Shown: positions 57,951 through 64,000 of the stretch, piece by piece
Layout of the letters: each line of letters opens with the position of its first letter
Position numbering within the stretch: position 1 is the first letter of the stretch
Assembly (NCBI RefSeq): GCF_029227915.1
Contig: NC_079885.1
Span: 17,619,001 to 17,683,000, forward strand
DNA from: Hydractinia symbiolongicarpus
Taxonomy: Eukaryota > Cnidaria > Hydrozoa > Anthoathecata > Hydractiniidae
Direction: 5' to 3'
Length of the DNA: 64,000 nt
Position numbers and translations under genes: made by a program
Notes under the pieces: generated by a model
The model's input: only the letters and a program-made list of their open reading frames with translations
Database searches by the model: none
Told to the model about the DNA's origin: nothing

Positions 57951-58268
57951 ATGTTCATTTCTCAGCGCTACCATCTCTTGAATGCGGTCCTTAAAAGTCC
58001 AGGTATATACAGCTGTGCAATAGACACATTTTTAGAGTTGTGTTTCTATGTTTTTTATCCATATCTGAAAAATATTCATCCAGATATGACACATTTCTGT
58101 CACAAAATATATGACGCATGTGTCAAATATGACCAACATCTATCTTCTAATGTCACTGATCTTTCACTAATTTACGACTTGATCGCCTATAATGTTAGGG
58201 ATCCCATTTGGACTTTAATACAATCAAGATGTCCCTCATCTCGTAGGAGGGACTGCAATGCTCAGTGA
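57951..58268 (+). CDS. Uncharacterised ORF, possibly peptidase-like, mobile-element associated
   Basis: 105-codon frame with SPGIYSCAIDTFLEL, reminiscent of the Cys-box region of ubiquitin-specific peptidase-like proteins, and IQSRCPSSRRRDCNAQ at the end. The context (an RPA-like gene 640 bp downstream on the same strand) suggests part of a larger mobile element. It is short, and the similarity is from general recollection only. Confidence 0.35.
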   Translation: MFISQRYHLLNAVLKSPGIYSCAIDTFLELCFYVFYPYLKNIHPDMTHFCHKIYDACVKYDQHLSSNVTDLSLIYDLIAYNVRDPIWTLIQSRCPSSRRRDCNAQ

Positions 58269-58905
58269 ATAAGTCTGATACATATTTTGCTTAGCATAAT
58301 GATTTACTTTATTGTAGAGAAATTTTAGCGGATATGTTTCCAACTGCTAAAAATTGATTCTATGATGCGTGATTTTTTTTATAAGCAACTTAGGATTTTG
58401 ATAAGAACTCAAGTTGCTTACTTTTTGACCAATTTTTGTATCTCAAGTTGCTTAATGGTTGCTTATTTTTCTTGATAAACTTTTCGGTGTTATAATAAAG
58501 AAAAGAAAAATTGCAATCAGGCTTAATTTACTGGTAGTTTTTTAAAGGGAAATACAAGGAAAAGGCACAATTTCGGCCCACGAAGATGAAAATAGTGCGT
58601 TTCTCTTGGGCTTTGAATTATTTATGTGCAATACTAATTTAGACAGTTGCTTATGTTTGGAATTGTCAAGAACTGAAGTTGCTTAATACTTTTTGAAATC
58701 AAGTTCAGTTGCCCATAAACGAGTTGCTTATAAAAAACAAAATTGTATCTGAAAAAATCTTGAAACAATACTGCAATAATCTCAAGGTACATATTGAGAA
58801 AAATTTTACACACAGATGAAGTTCACGATTCTCTGTATTCTGTGAATAAAAAATCCCTGATTCTGTACAAGCAAACTAATCCTGTATAATGCTCCTCTTT
58901 TTTAG

Positions 58906-59939
58906 ACATAACTGGCTTTGTCGCATCGTTTTCACCCATCAAACAAAACCAACAGAAAACCCGTGATTACTTTTTCATTTTCATCAAAAGTGGTCCTACG
59001 GACTTCAAGAAAATTTTGGTTAGCAACCACAAAAATATCAAAATCATTAGACAGAAAATATTTGATGCTTTTCATGACAAAACTACAATATTACTTGCGA
59101 AACTTGTACCTAGCAAAGATCTTTTCTTCTTCAATGCATACTCGGTCATCTCACCAGCATCAGATGCCATTGGCTTTGATTTTAACGATGCTGATGCAGT
59201 GCGTTTAGCTGATATAGATGATGATGGTTTAGTGACATCAGTGGTTGGTCAAATAAAATTCACTTCAGAAGAAACATGTCAAGTGTACACGAAGCAGGGT
59301 AAAAATCGCCAGGATAGAATGAGAGAGGGCATCTTTAGTGATGGTACGAGAACATTGAAGATCACTATTTGGGCTGATTTATTGGAAATTGTTAAGGAAT
59401 TCCAATTAATTCAAATAGCAAATGCGTCAACCAAGACCTTCTATAAAGAGCTGGTTCTTACAACCAATTATTCGACAATCATTTGCTTTTTAACAGAAGC
59501 GTTGGATGTACAATTTGATGAGTCTGTAGCGCAAAAAGATTCTACAGCAACACCGCCTAAGGTAATGATCGTATGTTGTCCCGTTATTGAGTTTATTGTC
59601 GTGAAAACCTTCTTACAATGCAAAATATGTAAGGGAAAAGTAGATATTCGTCTAGGAACTGGTTTGGCAACCTGCACCAATGTTCACTGTGGTCGAGATT
59701 TCTCAGTCACTCATTTAAAGCAGCAACCGAACTGCTGCCAAATATGTGTTGTTTTGGATATGCGTAACGAATATGTTGCTTTAACCGTAACTGCTTACAG
59801 AGAAGTCCTTGAAGAATATTTCGGCGAAGAAATTGCGGATGAGGTGAAACTGCGATCCGATTTGTTGAATCTCACAGATGTTGATTTTGTTATCACCAAA
59901 GGTCAAAAAGTTAGCAAAATGACCATGCATAAAAAATGA
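58906..59939 (+). CDS. RPA-like single-strand DNA-binding protein (OB folds, zinc ribbon)
   Basis: Open frame from an acceptor TTTTTTAG at 58905 to TGA at 59939; the Met at 59016 is internal to the first domain. The first OB-fold-like part reads ITGFVASFSPIKQ ... DYFFIFIKSG. The second reads LVTSVVGQIKFTSEE, then FSDGTRTLKITIWADL, the usual strand pattern of RPA70 DNA-binding domains. A zinc ribbon follows (CKICKGKV ... CTNVHC, CX2CX14CX4C). Such RPA-like proteins are encoded by animal Helitron-type elements as well as by hosts, and the setting favours a mobile origin. The frame is intact for about 340 codons. An upstream exon is likely. Confidence 0.7.
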
Positions 59940-61115
59940 ACTATTCGAAGATGATTCCACTATGGCTTTTTTTTTGTACTACTTGTGTTATTATTACCGT
60001 AGGACTGTGAAAACTGCTTATTTCATGCTATATATGTACCAATTTGTCAGTTGTAGAAATTGAGCTGATTTGAGAGATCATGATCCAACATCTCGTTAAT
60101 TTTCTATTACAGCTTTTATATGAAAACTCTTTTTATATCATGTTGATAGCTGGTCTAACACATAAAGATCAAACACTTTTTTGCTCTCTATTTTTTGTTA
60201 TTATTTTGATAGGTATGTGACTTTTCTTTATTTTCACATTGTAAATATTTACTTTAAAAACAAAAAGTACGTTTGGTTTTGTTATACCATGCTTCGTCAA
60301 TTTCCAATGCTGAAAAGTAACTATGCAATGTGGTCTCTTCCCGCGCATTATATTCTGTTTTTTCATGGCCAAAAATTTTCCAATGAAAAGTTAACCTGCC
60401 CTAGCCGTACTGAACGATGGAAAAATGAATTTCGCGGTATTGCAAATTGGTCACCTATCGTAGCGTACCACTTTTCCAACTGCTGCGCATATGCAAGCTT
60501 TGCAGAAAATAGGATACGTTCTTGCATAGAAAGTATGGAACCAGCAGCATATTCAACTGATTCAGGTATACAAATAGGTTGAAAGGCAGTCAATAATAAA
60601 TATCTGTAATATATATACATATAAATTGGCCTTCAACAAAAGTGATGATATATATGACCATTCGCAAGAAAACTTATTTATTTGAACTGAAAAATTGATG
60701 CACGCAGCGGTCGCACCAGTGTGGACACTGCCCTAGTATACGTACTCAGAAAAGCATAAGAAATCAAAAAAAACTTACTTTACTTGTTTTTCTTATTTAA
60801 AATTGTTGTACAAGCCTTCGCATATTCAATTTTTTTCTCATAAAAAAACAGACAGGCGCGATTTCATTTAGGACTGGATCCGATTATAAATAATGACATT
60901 ACATCGTGCAGAAAGTTTAAGCGAGCGCAGAGAACGTTCTGTTAGATTGCCGCCATATTTGTTTTTGTTTGCTACACTTTCGGTGCCGTTTAACTAGAAC
61001 GGCATTAGGACTAAAGATGGTAGAGTTAAAAGTGTAAAAGAAAAAAAACGTCTTTGTTGATTTTATATAGAGGAAAAACCATTTTCGTATTTGTTTATTT
61101 TATTACCCCCAAGTC
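59940..61115. other. Gap before the copia element; may include its 5' LTR
   Basis: No gene recognised. The minus-strand open frame at 60620-60363 has no known motif. If the retrotransposon has an LTR, it should lie here, ending before about 60985: TATA-like TTATAAATA lies at about 60874, and CGGTGCCGTTTAACTAG at about 60980 could be a mutated primer-binding site. The matching 3' LTR is outside the window. Confidence 0.3.
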
Positions 61116-62045
61116 ATGGCTGAAATGTTCACAGGTTATCGACCAAGAAACCAGTGGCAGAACTTGATTTTTGATGGGGATGAACGAAAATTTGAGATAT
61201 GGAAAACAAAGATTTTAGGTTACATGAGAGTCAAGGAACTTAAAGACACTTTAGTTGGAACTAGTAGTATCGAAATTGATCCAGATAAAAATAAACTTGC
61301 ATTTGCTGAACTTATACAATTTTGAGATGAACGTTCTTTGTCAATGGTCATTCGTGAAGCAAAAGATGATGGAAGAAAGGCTTTCAAAATACTGAGAGAA
61401 TTTTATTCAGGAAGTAGCAAACCGAGAATAATTACCCTATACAACCAACTTACAGAATTGTTGAAAAGTGACAATGAATCAGTAACTGATTATATGATGA
61501 GAACAGAAAAAGCTGCAGCCACATTGAAAACAGCTGGTGAGAATGTCAGTGATGCTTTGTTAATTGCAATGGTACTCAATGGACTCCCCGATCAGTACAA
61601 AGCTTTTGTTGCTATTATAACACAATCCGAAACTGTAGACACATTTCACAAATTCAAGCAAGCTTTGAGAAATTTTGATGAAACTGAAACTGCCCGATCT
61701 TCAAAACCAGAAGCTAATAAAAATGAAGCTATTATGAAAGCACGAAATGAATTTTTATCTAAACAACTCATTTGTTACAGTTGTGGAGTTGCTGGACATA
61801 AAACGAGTGAATGTCGGCGACAATGGTATACCGTTTGTAGATCCTCATCGCACGCGAACCGTAACTGCCGAAAACAAAACCGTGACCAGGCCAAGTCGAT
61901 GAGTGATAATAATCAGAGTCATTCTTTTGCATTCAAGATTATTGATGACTTCAGTATGAAAATTAATGGTAGTGAGACACTACTCGTGGACTGTGAAGCA
62001 ACAACGCATATAGTGAATTCTGAAGAAAATATGATTGGAAATTGA
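61116..62045 (+). pseudogene. Copia gag and protease region, broken
   Basis: The start ATG opens a UBN2/gag-type N-terminus (WQNLIFDGDERKFEIWKTKI). An in-frame TGA at 61323 follows, and gag then continues from 61326 with LNGLPDQYKAFVAIITQ. The zinc knuckle is CYSCGVAGHKTSEC (CX2CX4HX4C), followed by a second, partial one. The protease begins at LLVDCEATTHIV, where the copia active-site DSGA is changed to DCEA, so protease would be inactive. A stop at 62045 ends the frame. Confidence 0.9.
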
Positions 62046-62128
62046 TAACAACTTCCAACCAGCTGAACATTATATAGAATTGGCAGATGGGAGCAAATCA
62101 AACAATGTTGCATTGAAAAGAGGAACGT

Positions 62129-63627
62129 ATGTCACATACTTACGTACAGAAAGTGGAGAATAAAGTTCACCTTGAAAACGCACTGTATGTACCAACTTAC
62201 CCTCAAAATATTTTTTCTGTTCAAGCCACAACCCGTAAAGGTGCTGTTGTCAACTTCTCCAATGATCATGCTAATCTCATTGCCCCAGATGGAACAATCT
62301 TTCCAATCTGTACAAGAATAATGTGAGCCAAAAACGCATAGAAGATTTTAGAACATGGCACAGAATATTAGGACACTGTAATATTGATGATGTGATAAAA
62401 TTAGAATCTGTAGTTCAAGGAATGCACATCAGTGAACGAGAAAAATTTGACTGTGAGGTATGTACACTAGCAAAGCAGACCAACACTCGTAATCATCAGC
62501 CAGACATCCGTGCCGCGACACCTCACGAACTTGTACACACCGACCTAGCCAGACCAATAGAAGCAGCGTCACTGAATGGCTTCAGATATGCTCTTGTTTT
62601 CAATGATGATTTCACAGGATGTATGTTTACTTATTTTTAAAAACAGAAATCTGGTGCGTCCCGTGCATTAGAAAAATGTTTAGCAGACATAGCGCCCTAC
62701 GGCAAAGTGAAAACCTTTAATTTTGACGAAGAAATTTTTCCATTTGGTGATATAAAACGAATGCGATCGGATGGGGGTGGAGAATACATATCACAGGACT
62801 TTAAAACTATCCTGACAAAACACTGTATCAAACACGAAATCTCTGCTTCACTTTCTCCTCATCAAAATGGCACTGCAGACCCTTTTTGAAATGGGAAGAG
62901 CATTGTTACTTGAAGCTAGCTTACCTAAACATTTATGAACATATGCTGTTATGGCTGCTACACATATTCGAAATCGTTGTTTTGTAGACAAAACATCGGC
63001 ATCAGAGAAACACCATATGGTTTTATCACAGGACTAAAACCTGACATCTCAAGATTACATGTTTTTTGTACAATATGTTATGCATACGTCCATAATCAAA
63101 AGAAATTGGACCCAAGAAGCTGTAAAGGAATTTTTGTCGGGTATGACAAAAAGAGTCCAGCCTATCTAGTTTACTATTCCGACAGCAGGACTGTATCAAG
63201 ACATAGACTTGTGAAATTTACGGAAAAATCCATCAGCAACGACTTATTTTCAGCTGAAGCCAATACTAAACCGGCTACAAAAAGTAGTTCAGAACAAAAT
63301 GAGAACCCAGAGAAAAAACCAGAGACTCGATACCCAACTAGGGAACGCAAAGCTCCACCACGATATGCTAATTATCACTGTAGTGATTTTGAAGACACCG
63401 ATTATTATTGTTGCTTTCTGAATGTTCCAAACACATATAATGACGCAATTCAACAAGATGACGCAGATCAATTGATAAGTGCGATGGAAGAAGAAATCAA
63501 CTGTTTAAAGCTCAACGATATGTTCACCGAAACACCACTACCCAAAAATAAGCAAGCAGTGGGGGGAAATGGGTGTACACCATCAACGGAAGTTCAAGCA
63601 ACCCAATTTACAAAGCGTGTTATGTAA
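62129..63627 (+). pseudogene. Copia integrase region, broken
   Basis: Open pieces at 62129-62326, 62323-62640, 62707-62889 and 62935-63627. They carry the pre-integrase zinc-binding set (WHRILGHCN ... CEVCTLAKQ), the catalytic segments (ELVHTDLA, VFNDDFTG, SDGGGEY) and SPHQNGTA just before a frameshift at about 62880. That frameshift removes the segment with the third catalytic residue from the frame. The last piece contains RLHVFCTICYAYVHNQKKLD and GIFVGYDKKSPAYLVY, typical of the integrase C-terminal part. Confidence 0.9.
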
Positions 63628-64000
63628 CAAAAGGATTCAGTCAAAAAGAAGGAATAGATTACTTAGAAACCTTTTCACCAATTGATAGAATGGAGTCTAT
63701 CCGTACTTTACTACAGGTAGCTGTTCAAGAAGATTGGAACATCCATCAAATGGATGTTAAAGGAGCATATTTACACGCTCCAATAGAATGTGAAGTTTAT
63801 GTTCAACCAGCTACTGGATATGAAACAGCCAATAATGTTTGGAAGTTAAATAAATCTCTTTATGGGCTCAAACAAAGTGGACGCAATTGGCACCAATTGC
63901 TGCATGATTTTTTATGTGATATTGGTTTTGTCCAATCTTATGCCAATTCATGTGTGTTTGTTCATAGACAATGTGGTGATACCATTGTGTTACTTGTTTG
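63628..64000 (+). pseudogene. Copia reverse transcriptase, N-terminal part, cut by the window edge
   Basis: Readable stretches include FSQKEGIDYLETFSPIDR, HQMDVKGAYLHAPIECEVYV and SLYGLKQSGRNWHQLL. These are the fingers/palm motifs of the RVT_2 family, including the first catalytic Asp (MDVKGAYL). The YVDD box lies beyond the window. The join to the integrase frame near 63620 is shifted. Confidence 0.92.

Larger units (their letters stand above)
61116..64000 (+). mobile_element. Ty1/copia LTR retrotransposon, broken, runs off the window
   Basis: Gag, protease, integrase and reverse transcriptase parts lie in the copia order on + (integrase before reverse transcriptase). Several stops and frameshifts break the polyprotein. 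The element continues past 64000. Confidence 0.93.

Overview
This is AT-rich eukaryotic DNA with spliced genes whose exons end at GT/AG sites in matching phases. The gene families and mobile elements point to an early-branching animal, most likely a cnidarian and possibly a hydrozoan. That placement is an inference from the kinds of protein seen, not from a search. Host coding sequence is sparse, and most of the window is transposons, their decayed remains and tandem repeats.

Layout. 0.8-3.8 kb: a (CTTT)n tract, a 58-bp perfect palindrome, and an 18-bp minisatellite that has been split by an insertion rich in AACGTT. 4.2-6.7 kb: a CACTA-like DNA transposon with arrays of the palindrome GACGTC near both ends and a broken transposase. 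7.5-7.8 kb: a 35-bp minisatellite. 8.6-20.4 kb: a host gene on the + strand for a Cys-loop ligand-gated ion channel, with long introns full of repeats. 25.6-28.9 kb: remains of a Polinton/adintovirus-like element on the - strand, interrupted by a hAT-type MITE and abutting the C-terminal part of a Tigger transposase. 29.8-30.2 kb: a 182-bp tandem repeat rich in dyads. 31.6-33.2 kb: copies of foldback repeat family A. 33.8-36.3 kb: a host gene on the - strand for an astacin (M12A) metalloprotease with an intact prodomain switch and zinc site. 37.4-37.9 kb: a 21-bp minisatellite. 38.4-40.1 kb: a Tigger/pogo transposase remnant inside family A sequence. 40.8-46.0 kb: two decayed TE-type genes, one cut by a 2.8-kb element that made a 5-bp target duplication. 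46.7-49.8 kb: a transposon with about 75-bp inverted repeats and a perfect 10-bp target duplication, carrying a broken RecQ-like helicase and a zinc-binding ORF. 51.1-52.7 kb: a Crypton-like tyrosine recombinase relic. 49.9-55.9 kb: repeat family B. 58-60 kb: an RPA-like OB-fold/zinc-ribbon protein with a neighbouring ORF, probably of mobile origin. 61.1-64 kb: a broken Ty1/copia retrotransposon running off the right edge.

The two convincing host genes (channel and astacin) have no evident functional link. The rest is a record of nested insertions. The most useful observations are the mixed cation/anion pore signature of the channel, the displaced Met-turn of the astacin, and the helicase-bearing element with its 10-bp target duplication.
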